From Methanobacterium sp. (GTDB taxonomy: Archaea; Methanobacteriota; Methanobacteria; Methanobacteriales; Methanobacteriaceae): a stretch of DNA of 64,000 nt. The stretch spans positions 620,001 through 684,000 of the forward strand of contig JADFDH010000001.1 in the NCBI GenBank assembly GCA_018263005.1, in the 5' to 3' direction. The first letter of the stretch is position 1. Each line of letters opens with the position of its first letter. The position numbers and the translations under genes are program-made. Below are positions 1 through 10,071 of the stretch, one piece after another. The notes beneath the pieces were generated by a model. The model searched no databases and had not been told where the DNA came from. It saw only the letters and a list, made by a program, of their open reading frames with translations.

Positions 1-510
1 AGTAACATATTCCTGCAATGTTCCATTAACAGTTATTTTAAATGTACTGGGAACCATAAACCAGGTTTTGCCTGTAGCGAATACCATAGCCATATCTGTA
101 GCTCCCATTCCTGTTGCAAAGGCACCAAATGCTCCATAGGTACATGTATGGGAATCAGCGCCAACCACTACTGTTCCTGGTTTTATCATGCCCTTTTCGG
201 GGAGTACCTGGTGGCAAATGCCTTCTCCATGGGTGTAAATTCTTTTAATATTCTGTTCTTTGGCAAATTTTCTGGTTATCTTTTGAAATTCAGCCGAACC
301 TATTATATTAGCTGGTACGTTATGATCGAAGACCATAACTATTTTATCCGGATTCCAGACTTTACTGGCAATTTGATGGAAGGTTTTTATGGTTGGTGGT
401 GATGTGCCGTCATGACTCATGGCTAGATCTACTTGGGCTTCAATGATCTCCTCACTGTGGACTTCTTTGCTTCCAGATGCCCGGGCTAGAATTTTTTCTG
501 TGATGTTCAT
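1..510 (-). CDS. hacA: Homoaconitase / 3-isopropylmalate dehydratase large subunit, 3' part cut by window edge
   Basis: Reading leftwards from ATG at 510, the first 170 codons are open to the window edge. The start region reads MNITEKILARASG, and further on come FDHNVPAN, THGEGICHQ and GADSHTCTYGAFG, which are typical of the aconitase-family LeuC/HacA large subunit; the Cys in SHTC is an expected Fe-S ligand. The family dehydrates and rehydrates 2-isopropylmalate or (homo)citrate analogues. The gene lies 83 bases behind aksA on the same strand, so the homoaconitase role in 2-oxosuberate (coenzyme B) synthesis is inferred. A LeuC role in leucine synthesis cannot be excluded. An AGGAAAG ribosome site precedes the ATG. 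Confidence 0.85.
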   Translation of the reverse strand, partial: MNITEKILARASGSKEVHSEEIIEAQVDLAMSHDGTSPPTIKTFHQIASKVWNPDKIVMVFDHNVPANIIGSAEFQKITRKFAKEQNIKRIYTHGEGICHQVLPEKGMIKPGTVVVGADSHTCTYGAFGAFATGMGATDMAMVFATGKTWFMVPSTFKITVNGTLQEYVT

Positions 511-593
511 TGTGCTTCTTTCCTAAAAAAGTAAGTTTGAAAATTGATATTCTACAAAATAATATTTTTATTATAAATTTTATATTTGATTTT

Positions 594-1769
594 TCAAAGG
601 TCCACGGGGCCCCGTACGGATCTGACTATTTCATTGAAAAGTTTATCATTAATGTATTTACCCTTTTCTCGTTGGATTTTTACTCGTTCCACGATTTTAC
701 ATAATTCGTCTCGGGATACTTCAATACCACATTCAGTTAGTTTGGCTTTAACAGCCCGACATCCTGAATGTTTTCCTAGAACGATCCTTCTTTGATGTCC
801 TATTAGTTCAGGTAAAAAAGGCTCGTATGTTAATGGTTCTTCTAAAACAGCGTCTACATGTATTCCGGATTCGTGTCGGAATACGTTACGACCTACGATT
901 GGTTTATTTTCCGGTATTTTCATGTTGGTCAGTTCTTCAACTAGTTTGGATAGTTCATAGAAAACTTTAATATTAAAATCCAGATTTATTCCATATATTA
1001 ATTTAAGCGCCATTACCAGCTCCTCAAGAGAGGTGTTACCCGCCCTTTCTCCTATACCATTTACTGTAGTTGAAATTGCATTTGCTCCGGCCAGAAGTCC
1101 GGATATGGAGTTGGAAAGCGCCATTCCAAAATCATTATGGCAATGTAGGGCTATATCAGTTTTTAATTCTGATTTTAGTTCTTTTACTAGATAACTGATC
1201 CCTTGGGGGCTGATGGCCCCGACTGTATCTGCTATATGCACTCGGTCAGCACCATAGGCCTCAGCTTTTTTATATAGTTTCTTGAGGAATTCAAGATCTG
1301 TACGGGTTGCATCTTCTGCTGAGAAAGCTACGAACAGACCATGGTCTTTGGCGTGTTCAATTGAACTCATGCACACATTCAAGATCTCCTCCTGAGTCAT
1401 CTTTATTTTATGTTTTAAGTGAAGGTCAGAGGTGCCCATGAAGGTTATTATTCCGTCCACTCCACAATCGATGGCGGTGTCTATGTCTTCTTTTTTGGTA
1501 CGTGATAATACCAGTATATCAGCATTTAAATCCTCATTAATTATGGCTTTGATGGATCTTTTCTCTTCATTGGAGACTACTGGGAATCCGGCTTCTATTT
1601 GATGAATTTTTAGTTCATCAAGTTTCCTGGCGATTCTCACTTTTTCTGGGGTTCTGAGACATACTCCTGGTGTTTGTTCGCCATCTCTCAATGTTGTATC
1701 GTATATTGTAATATTATCTGGGAACTTTAGATCTACTGATTTGTTATAGGGGCTTACATAATACTCCAA
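594..1769 (-). CDS. aksA: (R)-homocitrate synthase / 2-isopropylmalate synthase family (AksA)
   Basis: This acyl-CoA condensing enzyme joins acetyl-CoA to 2-oxoacids. In methanogens AksA elongates 2-oxoglutarate towards 2-oxosuberate for coenzyme B. The N-terminus shows YDTTLRDGEQTPG, and LHCHNDFGMA carries the HxH metal ligands. The family signature GNTSLEELVMAL is present. I place the start at TTG 1769: an AGGTGG ribosome site lies exactly seven bases upstream, giving 391 residues beginning MEYYVSPYNK. The longer reading from ATG 1811 would add 14 residues without a good ribosome site. It precedes the homoaconitase-like gene, probably as an operon. LeuA or citramalate synthase is the alternative assignment. 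Confidence 0.85.
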   Translation of the reverse strand: MEYYVSPYNKSVDLKFPDNITIYDTTLRDGEQTPGVCLRTPEKVRIARKLDELKIHQIEAGFPVVSNEEKRSIKAIINEDLNADILVLSRTKKEDIDTAIDCGVDGIITFMGTSDLHLKHKIKMTQEEILNVCMSSIEHAKDHGLFVAFSAEDATRTDLEFLKKLYKKAEAYGADRVHIADTVGAISPQGISYLVKELKSELKTDIALHCHNDFGMALSNSISGLLAGANAISTTVNGIGERAGNTSLEELVMALKLIYGINLDFNIKVFYELSKLVEELTNMKIPENKPIVGRNVFRHESGIHVDAVLEEPLTYEPFLPELIGHQRRIVLGKHSGCRAVKAKLTECGIEVSRDELCKIVERVKIQREKGKYINDKLFNEIVRSVRGPVDL

Positions 1770-1940
1770 ATCGATTCCACCTTCTAATTTTACATTTAAT
1801 AAGGATTTCATCCTGTTAATTTATAGGAATAATTCATTTTTTATTTAAGAATAATTCTATTTGATGTTTTTTGTATATTCTTAAATTTTATCAAATTAAT
1901 TTTTTTAGATTAAATTATGGATTTATATTATTAACGATTG

Positions 1941-2489
1941 TTATTCATTACTACCTAATTCAAGGAGTTCCAAATAGGATCTTCTTTCAAATCCATCATT
2001 TATACCAAGTTTGCTATATAATTCGAATATTTTATCCAGTATTTCCTGATAATCTTCCCCTTCGGTCAGGTCTCTTTCTATCTCCACGAAATTTCCAACT
2101 TCCCATACTTTATCTAAGGTGATGATGTATTCATCTAATAGATAGATTGTTCTGTCTTTTTTTATAGTTTTAACCGGATTAAAACCGAGATTCTCCAGTA
2201 TCAGCCCCATTTTTTTAGGGTTGTCTATTTCTACTTCTATTTCTTGCCTAGTTTTACTGGATTCATCTAATTTAGCACCTTTGTAAGTTAAGATAATTTC
2301 ATAACCTTCTTTTCGGGGTATTTTACGTATTCTTAATGCTTCATCTGTCTGGGCGAAATCCTTGTGAGGTGCGTTAAAGTAGATATCTTCTTGATGTTCA
2401 TTTCTTTGCCTAACAGCACATATTTCTACTAATTTATCTTTTATTTCTTCAAAATCAGATATATGAGCTTTAACTTCCACTTCTAACAT
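1941..2489 (-). CDS. CYTH-domain protein (class IV adenylate cyclase CyaB-like / triphosphate-binding)
   Basis: A 182-residue protein that starts MLEVEVKAHI; the ExExK-type motif (EVEVK) is the signature of the CYTH triphosphate tunnel. Alternating charged strands follow, including RIRKIPRK, ILTYKGAKLDES, RQEIEVEID, VKTIKKDRTIYLLDEYIITLD and FVEIERDL, as expected for the eight-stranded barrel. The family contains class IV adenylate cyclases, thiamine triphosphatases and inorganic triphosphatases, and archaeal members are mostly annotated CyaB without proof. It lies 171 bases upstream of aksA and 17 bases after the coiled-coil gene, both on the same strand. The exact substrate cannot be read from sequence. 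Confidence 0.8.
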   Translation of the reverse strand: MLEVEVKAHISDFEEIKDKLVEICAVRQRNEHQEDIYFNAPHKDFAQTDEALRIRKIPRKEGYEIILTYKGAKLDESSKTRQEIEVEIDNPKKMGLILENLGFNPVKTIKKDRTIYLLDEYIITLDKVWEVGNFVEIERDLTEGEDYQEILDKIFELYSKLGINDGFERRSYLELLELGSNE

Positions 2490-2506
2490 GATAATGGCCT
2501 TTATAA

Positions 2507-2911
2507 TTATTGAACTTTTTTCTGGATGTGATTTTTTATGTAGACGCGTGATTCTTTGATCTGTTTCAGGTAATCGTTCACCAAATTTTCGATCATCTCA
2601 TAGGCTGCGATATCAGATGCCCTTGCTTTTTTTATATTTCTCTTCTTTTTTACGATGCTATCTACAGATTTTTCCCTACCTAATAATCCTTTTTTTTTAG
2701 ATTTTTCTTCGACTTCCTGCATCTTTTTCATATAATCTACTCTTAACTGTCTGATATCGGTGTGGAGGTTGAATTTGATCTTATTAAGCACTTTTTCATA
2801 TTCATCAAGTTGGGTCATGGTCTGCATAGCATTCTGCAATGAGGAGACATCTATTACCATATCTTCTATTCCTATTTCAGATATTTGTTTGCGGTATATT
2901 TTGGGGTTCAT
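2507..2911 (-). CDS. Small coiled-coil protein of unknown function
   Basis: 134 residues, strongly charged and mostly helical. There is no signal peptide or membrane segment. A lysine-rich stretch sits near residues 70-95 (EKSKKKGLLGREKSVDS, then KKKRNIKKARASD), between two predicted helices. The gene ends 17 bases before the CYTH gene and is probably cotranscribed with it. I recognise no family. It may be a nucleic-acid-associated or scaffolding protein, but that is only a guess from the basic linker. Confidence 0.6.
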   Translation of the reverse strand: MNPKIYRKQISEIGIEDMVIDVSSLQNAMQTMTQLDEYEKVLNKIKFNLHTDIRQLRVDYMKKMQEVEEKSKKKGLLGREKSVDSIVKKKRNIKKARASDIAAYEMIENLVNDYLKQIKESRVYIKNHIQKKVQ

Positions 2912-3082
2912 GGTCTTCCTCCCTCACAACATTATAATTTATGTTAAATTTTAATCTTATTATCTATCTAATTTATAACTTTATTAACTACTATTAAATA
3001 ATAATAAGCTTTATCTTCTATTAATCCAGATTAAAAAAAAGCATAATTTATAGGCTGTTTTATTGAACTTAATGGTGAGAAT

Positions 3083-4771
3083 TTGAAAGGCATAGTTGAT
3101 CGTTCTTGGTTGAAGAATATTCTTCTAAATCCACTGGTTATCCTAACCATATTCATGGTGATTTGGACCGTTTTCCTATTGGAAAAACAGTTCTTTTTAG
3201 GTGTGTTTTACTATGATATTCATGTTTATCTGAATAATGCGCTTATGTTTGCTGGAATACCGGTAGGAAACCTTAGTGTGGTTTATTTATCACCACTAAT
3301 GCCCTTTATAACTTCAATAATCTTTAGAACAGGTTTAATCTCAGAACAAGTTTTATTTGTATTAGACGGAGTTATTTTCATAATTGGAGTACTGGGTCTT
3401 TATTTAATATTTAAGGAACGTTTTAATGAAGTGCAGAGTTTCTCTGGTATTTTGATCTTTTTATCATTCCCCCTAGTTTTCGCCTGGGCGGTTTCTGGAG
3501 GAATAGATATTCCGGGTATGTTATTTTCAATATTAACTATTTATACGCTTATTTTAGGTGTTAATAAAGATAAAAGATTCTTATATCTGGTTTTTCCTCT
3601 CTTTACTTTGGCATTTTTAGCCAGATATACCTCTGCGATTTTAATATTTCCCCTGCTATTATACCTCCTAATCAACAAAAAATTCATCCTAAATATGAAA
3701 AATATTGCAGTTGGCGTATTAGCTGGACTGGCGGTAATTATTCCATTTTTAGTATATGTTTATATTAGACTGGGCAACCTATTACCATTCATAAATATAT
3801 TCACATCCACCCTGCTAGGCTCAGGAGCATCAGTAAATGATCTGGGTTACAATCCTATAAAACTCTATTTTTTAAATAATTTACTGAACTATATCTCAGT
3901 AGGACCCTTAACCGGTGTTTATGGGATTCTGCAAAGTCCGTTCAGGGGATATCCCACCATAATCTCCTATATAATAATAGTGGTATTGATTGTGGGATTG
4001 GGAGTTTATTTATACTCCATTTTAAGAAATAAGTTAAATGAAACTGATAATATAAGAAATAGAAAAACAGGCATTAAACTTCTTATACTCATATTAATGA
4101 TAATATGTGGGATTTATAGTTTCAATTATATGCCCTACATGGTATGTGAACTCCTATTTTTAGGAATTCTATTTACCAGTTACAAACTTCTCGAGAGCAG
4201 GGATAATAATAATTATAATTTGAAGATGGACTTCCTATTCCTTTCATGGATAGGATCATTTTTCATATTCCACAGTATAATACCCCTCAAGGAGGATAGG
4301 TATTTCATCACCATGTTACCAGGAATGGCCTACTTTATCCTCTTAGCCTTAAGTTCGATTGTAGAAAAATATAAAGCTATAGATAATAAAAAACATCTAA
4401 AATCAGCAATATACTTGGTTATTGGTATTTTAATGCTTTCTTATTCCACGGCAACTTATATTGGCCATGTGAATCAGGAGGGATATGGATTTTATTTGCA
4501 ATCAGCTTGTAACTGGTTAAAAGAATATGATCCGAACTATCAAGAAAAAGAGATTTATAGTAACTACGACCCCGGCGCATCATGGTGCCTAAAAAAAGAA
4601 GTTAGATTCGGAGTCCCCCGTTTATATGTGGATATGGAATCGTTTTCCAACTATCTGAGAGGTAGAAATGTGGAATATTATATAGATGCCTATTCCACCA
4701 GCCCATATATACCGGGCTATCATATCATATACACCTATGAAACAATATCCATATATGAGAGGGATATTTAA
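3083..4771 (+). CDS. Polytopic membrane glycosyltransferase-like protein (GT-C / GT39-like)
   Basis: 562 residues starting with TTG at 3083 behind GGTGAG. There are about 12 hydrophobic segments and a short C-terminal soluble tail. The first extracytoplasmic loop holds YYDIHVYLNNAL, in the place where GT-C mannosyl/arabinosyl transferases of the GT39/ArnT type carry their acidic catalytic residue. The loop HSIIPLKEDRYFITMLPG is also typical of these proteins, which move a sugar from a polyprenyl-phosphate donor outside the membrane. A role in surface glycan or protein glycosylation is inferred. It stands alone between the minus-strand block and tbp. Confidence 0.7.
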   Translation: MKGIVDRSWLKNILLNPLVILTIFMVIWTVFLLEKQFFLGVFYYDIHVYLNNALMFAGIPVGNLSVVYLSPLMPFITSIIFRTGLISEQVLFVLDGVIFIIGVLGLYLIFKERFNEVQSFSGILIFLSFPLVFAWAVSGGIDIPGMLFSILTIYTLILGVNKDKRFLYLVFPLFTLAFLARYTSAILIFPLLLYLLINKKFILNMKNIAVGVLAGLAVIIPFLVYVYIRLGNLLPFINIFTSTLLGSGASVNDLGYNPIKLYFLNNLLNYISVGPLTGVYGILQSPFRGYPTIISYIIIVVLIVGLGVYLYSILRNKLNETDNIRNRKTGIKLLILILMIICGIYSFNYMPYMVCELLFLGILFTSYKLLESRDNNNYNLKMDFLFLSWIGSFFIFHSIIPLKEDRYFITMLPGMAYFILLALSSIVEKYKAIDNKKHLKSAIYLVIGILMLSYSTATYIGHVNQEGYGFYLQSACNWLKEYDPNYQEKEIYSNYDPGASWCLKKEVRFGVPRLYVDMESFSNYLRGRNVEYYIDAYSTSPYIPGYHIIYTYETISIYERDI

Positions 4772-4897
4772 AAAAAACGTTTTCAACGTGGTATTAAATA
4801 TAAATAATAAATAATAAGGAGTTATATATGATTTAATTTAATTAAATAAGTTATATGTTAAAGGTTAATAAATGGCAATGAATAAATTCTCAGTTGC

Positions 4898-4907
4898 TTT
4901 ATATATA
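4898..4907 (+). promoter_or_regulatory. Candidate TATA box upstream of tbp
   Basis: A ten-base TTTATATATA-type box lies about 140 bases before the tbp ATG. If it is used, the transcript has a leader of roughly 110 bases, which is long for this window. The intervening sequence is AT-rich and shows no clear hairpin. Confidence 0.45.
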
Positions 4908-5042
4908 AATAAATACAAATCTTATCAAAACAAATCTTTAATTCTATAATCATGTGGGAATCTAACACTTTTTTAACATTATTATAGAATTTTTGTAAAA
5001 GTAATAATTACGATAATAAATTTAGTCTGGAGGAATTGAATT

Positions 5043-5588
5043 ATGACAGATGTAGAAATAAAAGTTGAAAATATAGTGGCTTCTGCGACCCTGGGGAAGT
5101 CAATAGAGCTTCCTAGCGTAGCCCCAGCATTGGAGGGTGTTGAATATAATCAAGAAAATTTTCCGGGGTTGGTTTATAAATTAAAAGAACCTAAAACAGC
5201 AGCCCTAATATTCGGGTCAGGAAAACTGGTATGCACTGGTGCTAAATCAGTTGAAGACTCTAAAAAAGCTATCCATATAGCTGTGGATAAGATGCGCACA
5301 CTGGATCCTGATATACCCCATGAATTTGAAATAAAAATACAGAATATAGTAGCATCGGCTAACCTGGGCAAAACCCTGAATCTTGAAGCGGTAGCCCTTG
5401 ATCTTGAGAATACAGAATATGAGCCAGAACAATTCCCCGGGCTAGTATATAGACTTAGTGATCCAAAAGTTGTTTTACTCCTCTTTGGATCTGGAAAAGT
5501 TGTATGTACTGGTGCTAAAACATTTGATGATGCTCAACTTGGTGTAGAAAAAACAAAAGAACGATTAGTTGAATTAGACTTAATTTAA
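5043..5588 (+). CDS. tbp: TATA-box-binding protein
   Basis: General transcription initiation factor that bends promoter DNA and recruits TFB and RNA polymerase. The 181 residues fall into two direct repeats of about 90: VENIVASATLGKSIEL to AVDKMRTL, and IQNIVASANLGKTLNL to TKERLVEL. Each contains FPGLVY and FGSGK(L/V)VCTGAK, the saddle-fold signature. The length is normal for archaea. A strong GGAGG lies nine bases before the ATG. It is followed 33 bases later by the SerB-like fusion gene on the same strand. Confidence 0.97.
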   Translation: MTDVEIKVENIVASATLGKSIELPSVAPALEGVEYNQENFPGLVYKLKEPKTAALIFGSGKLVCTGAKSVEDSKKAIHIAVDKMRTLDPDIPHEFEIKIQNIVASANLGKTLNLEAVALDLENTEYEPEQFPGLVYRLSDPKVVLLLFGSGKVVCTGAKTFDDAQLGVEKTKERLVELDLI

Positions 5589-5621
5589 TCTTTTTTACTT
5601 TAATATAAACTCGGTGGTCTT

Positions 5622-7382
<1,761 letters not shown>

Positions 7383-7415
7383 TATTCCTTAATAAAATTT
7401 TTTTTTATTGATTTT

Positions 7416-8828
7416 ATGGCTGAAAATAAAGTACAAGGTACAGATGAGGGAATTAAATTAGCTGCTTTATTGGTAGCAAGTATAGCCTCATTTTTTACAC
7501 CATTTATGGGATCATCAGTTAACATAGCACTCCCTTTGATTGGTGCCAACTTTGGAGCTGATGCAATACTCTTAAATTGGGTTACCAATGGATTTCTTTT
7601 AGCAGCAGCAATATTCGCAGTACCTTTTGGCCGGATTTGTGATATATATGGAAGAAAGAAGATATTTACCTATGGTATAATTACTTTCACTATTGCATCA
7701 CTACTCTGTGCCTTAGCGCCTTCGACCATATCATTGATTGTTTTTAGGGTTATTCAGGGAATTGGATCGGCCATGATATTTGTCACAGGGTTAGCGATTC
7801 TCACTTCTGTCTATCCTCCCCAGGAGAGAGGAAAGGCTATAGGAATCAACATTGCAGCAGTTTATGTGGGATTATCTTTTGGTCCTGTGCTGGGCGGTCT
7901 CATGACCCAATATTTGGGTTGGAGAAGTTTATTCGTCCTGATGATTCCATTCGGTATATTAGTGATGATTTTAATATTTTGGAAGCTTAAAGTTGAATGG
8001 ATTGAATGCGCTGGTGAAAAATTCGACATTTTAGGATCAATTTTCTACAGTATAGGTCTCTTATTTATTATGTATGGTTTTACAGATCTACCAAATTTTA
8101 CTGGAATAATTCTGCTCATATTAGGAATCGGTGGATTGCTGGCATTCATACGCTGGGAGTTGAAAGTGGATAGTCCTGTATTTAATATTAGGTTATTCCG
8201 TCAGAACACCACATTCACTTACTCCAGTCTAGCAGCCCTAATCAATTATATGGCCACATTTGCAGTAACCTTACTTTTAAGTTACTACCTACAATTCATC
8301 AAAGGGTTTGAACCACAAGCAGCTGGATTTATATTAGTAGCTCAACCTGTATTGATGGCTATAGTTGCTCCTATGGCAGGGCGCATGTCTGATCGTTATG
8401 ACGCCCGAAAAATAGCCACATTGGGAATGATAACAGTTACATTGGGAATATTTACTCTGGCATTTTTAGACAACAACACCAGTATCCCACTCATAATTAT
8501 CAGCCTGGCCATCCTGGGTTTGGGTTTTGGACTCTTTTCATCACCCAATACCAACGTAATCATGGGATCTGTGAAAAGAAGATTTTACGGTGTGGCATCT
8601 GCCACAGTAAGTACCATGAGACTTATTGGACAAACCATGAGTATAGGTATAGCTACCCTAATATTCTCTTTATATATAGGCAGAGTTCAGATAACACCAG
8701 ACCAATATCCTGCACTTCTAAATAGTATTCACATCTGTTTCATAGTCTTCACCATTATTTGTTTAGTGGGTATTTATTCATCTTGGAAGAGGGGAGATGG
8801 GAAGAGTTATCAAGAAGAGAAGGGTTAA
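7416..8828 (+). CDS. MFS drug/metabolite exporter, DHA2 (EmrB/QacA) type
   Basis: 470 residues with about 14 hydrophobic segments. The loop after the second segment contains GRICDIYGRKK (MFS motif A), and the fifth segment holds VYVGLSFGPVLGGLMTQYLG, the antiporter motif C. These are hallmarks of proton-driven exporters of the 14-TM DHA2 family. The substrate is unknown. It starts 33 bases after the HAD fusion gene with no obvious ribosome site of its own, so translation coupled to the upstream gene is possible. Confidence 0.88.
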   Translation: MAENKVQGTDEGIKLAALLVASIASFFTPFMGSSVNIALPLIGANFGADAILLNWVTNGFLLAAAIFAVPFGRICDIYGRKKIFTYGIITFTIASLLCALAPSTISLIVFRVIQGIGSAMIFVTGLAILTSVYPPQERGKAIGINIAAVYVGLSFGPVLGGLMTQYLGWRSLFVLMIPFGILVMILIFWKLKVEWIECAGEKFDILGSIFYSIGLLFIMYGFTDLPNFTGIILLILGIGGLLAFIRWELKVDSPVFNIRLFRQNTTFTYSSLAALINYMATFAVTLLLSYYLQFIKGFEPQAAGFILVAQPVLMAIVAPMAGRMSDRYDARKIATLGMITVTLGIFTLAFLDNNTSIPLIIISLAILGLGFGLFSSPNTNVIMGSVKRRFYGVASATVSTMRLIGQTMSIGIATLIFSLYIGRVQITPDQYPALLNSIHICFIVFTIICLVGIYSSWKRGDGKSYQEEKG

Positions 8829-8902
8829 AATAATCAGGCAATGATAATAATAGTAATAGTATATTAATGTATTTATTAAATAAATATTATAAAGCCTGTA
8901 AC

Positions 8903-8918
8903 GGGAGGCTATATCATA
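8903..8918 (+). promoter_or_regulatory. Strong Shine-Dalgarno with non-standard start codon (ATA) for nurA
   Basis: GGGAGG at 8903-8908 is followed by seven bases and then ATA at 8916. No ATG, GTG or TTG lies near this site in the nurA frame; the first is GTG 8973, which has no ribosome site. The spacing is the same as at three other genes in this window. Confidence 0.65.
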
Positions 8919-10019
8919 AAGAGTATTAAAGAAATAGCCGAGATTTTAAGTTCAGATATTACCCGAAGAGAGGTGGGGAATCCTTTTTTTAGCAGAGAAA
9001 ATTATCAGACATTTCCATTTCATAAGGAAAACTTTCACCAGATAGAAAACAAACAATCATCAAAGAAGATATGCTGTATTGACGGAGGTAATCAGGAGTT
9101 ATTTCCTGCTCCGGAATATTCAATACAGTTAAACAGGATCTACTTCAATATTCTGAAAAACAAGAAATCATATAAACTAAAATCGAGTATTCCACGTAAA
9201 ATAGAATTTTTATCCCTAACTTCATTAAACCGGAAACATCAAAATACTTTTTTTGAAACTCAGCTGGCCTTGGAAAATAATAAACTTAAAAAATATCTTC
9301 CTTTACCAGAAGATCTGCATGTAAATGCATTTGAAACTGATTTTAGATTAGGAAATAAAGCATTGATGGAGAAAATGTCATCTATGCCTCGAAGATTTAC
9401 TGAATGGACCATAGCAGAACATATTATCAATTCAGAACTTGATGATGGGGATATAATTATAAAAGACGGGTCTCTTCAAACATCGCATGTTAATGAGAAT
9501 AAATACGTGGAAAAAGTTTTTCAAAAAGCCATAAAAAAGGGTGTTATTTTCACAGGACTATCTAAGACTTGCAGATTGACGACCAATACTGGATTTTCAC
9601 TTATTGCATCTATTGAAAAATTTGCACAGGACAATGAATTAGGATTTGACCAGTGGTGCTATTTTCCAGTAGCTAGAAGTAAAGCAAAAGAACATAAAGC
9701 AGTGATAATGGTGGTAAAACTAAATAAAAACGCCAACACACCATTTAGATTTGAAATTCTTAAAGATCAAACCGATAATATGAGTAAAAAAGAGATAATA
9801 AATATTATCTCAACAATTGCAGATTATTCTCGGGACATAACCATACCAGGATATCCTTATGGATTATTCGATGCACATGTATGGGCCCGGGTGAGAAATG
9901 AAGACCTGATCAATTATAAAATTATTTTAGAATCCGAATTGGCTCGAAATGATTCATTAGAACCATTTAACACCAGGATTAAAGCAGTTAGTATGCATGA
10001 TAAGCTGGATGAATTATAA
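8916..10019 (+). CDS. nurA: NurA 5'-3' nuclease
   Basis: NurA is the RNase-H-fold nuclease that partners the HerA translocase in archaeal DNA end resection. Visible motifs are CCIDGGNQELFPAPEY (first catalytic Asp), IIKDGSLQTS (second Asp) and YPYGLFDAHVWARV near the C-terminus. With the proposed ATA start the protein has 367 residues beginning (M)KSIKEIAEILSSDI, a helix typical of the N-terminus of such nucleases. The conventional GTG at 8973 would remove 19 residues and leave the GGGAGG unused. It heads the block nurA-herA-mre11-rad50-winged helix, 52 bases before herA. Confidence 0.85.
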   Translation: MKSIKEIAEILSSDITRREVGNPFFSRENYQTFPFHKENFHQIENKQSSKKICCIDGGNQELFPAPEYSIQLNRIYFNILKNKKSYKLKSSIPRKIEFLSLTSLNRKHQNTFFETQLALENNKLKKYLPLPEDLHVNAFETDFRLGNKALMEKMSSMPRRFTEWTIAEHIINSELDDGDIIIKDGSLQTSHVNENKYVEKVFQKAIKKGVIFTGLSKTCRLTTNTGFSLIASIEKFAQDNELGFDQWCYFPVARSKAKEHKAVIMVVKLNKNANTPFRFEILKDQTDNMSKKEIINIISTIADYSRDITIPGYPYGLFDAHVWARVRNEDLINYKIILESELARNDSLEPFNTRIKAVSMHDKLDEL

Positions 10020-10071
10020 ATTCACATAAAAAAAGGAAGAAGTACTATTTAAAGATTACAGGTGATATTAT

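Noticed and set aside
148..402. Plus-strand frame at the left edge
   Set aside because: Opposite the clear homoaconitase reading; no family features.
1770..1811. ATG 1811 as aksA start
   Set aside because: TTG 1769 has AGGTGG at seven bases and gives the length usual for AksA; the extension has no good ribosome site.
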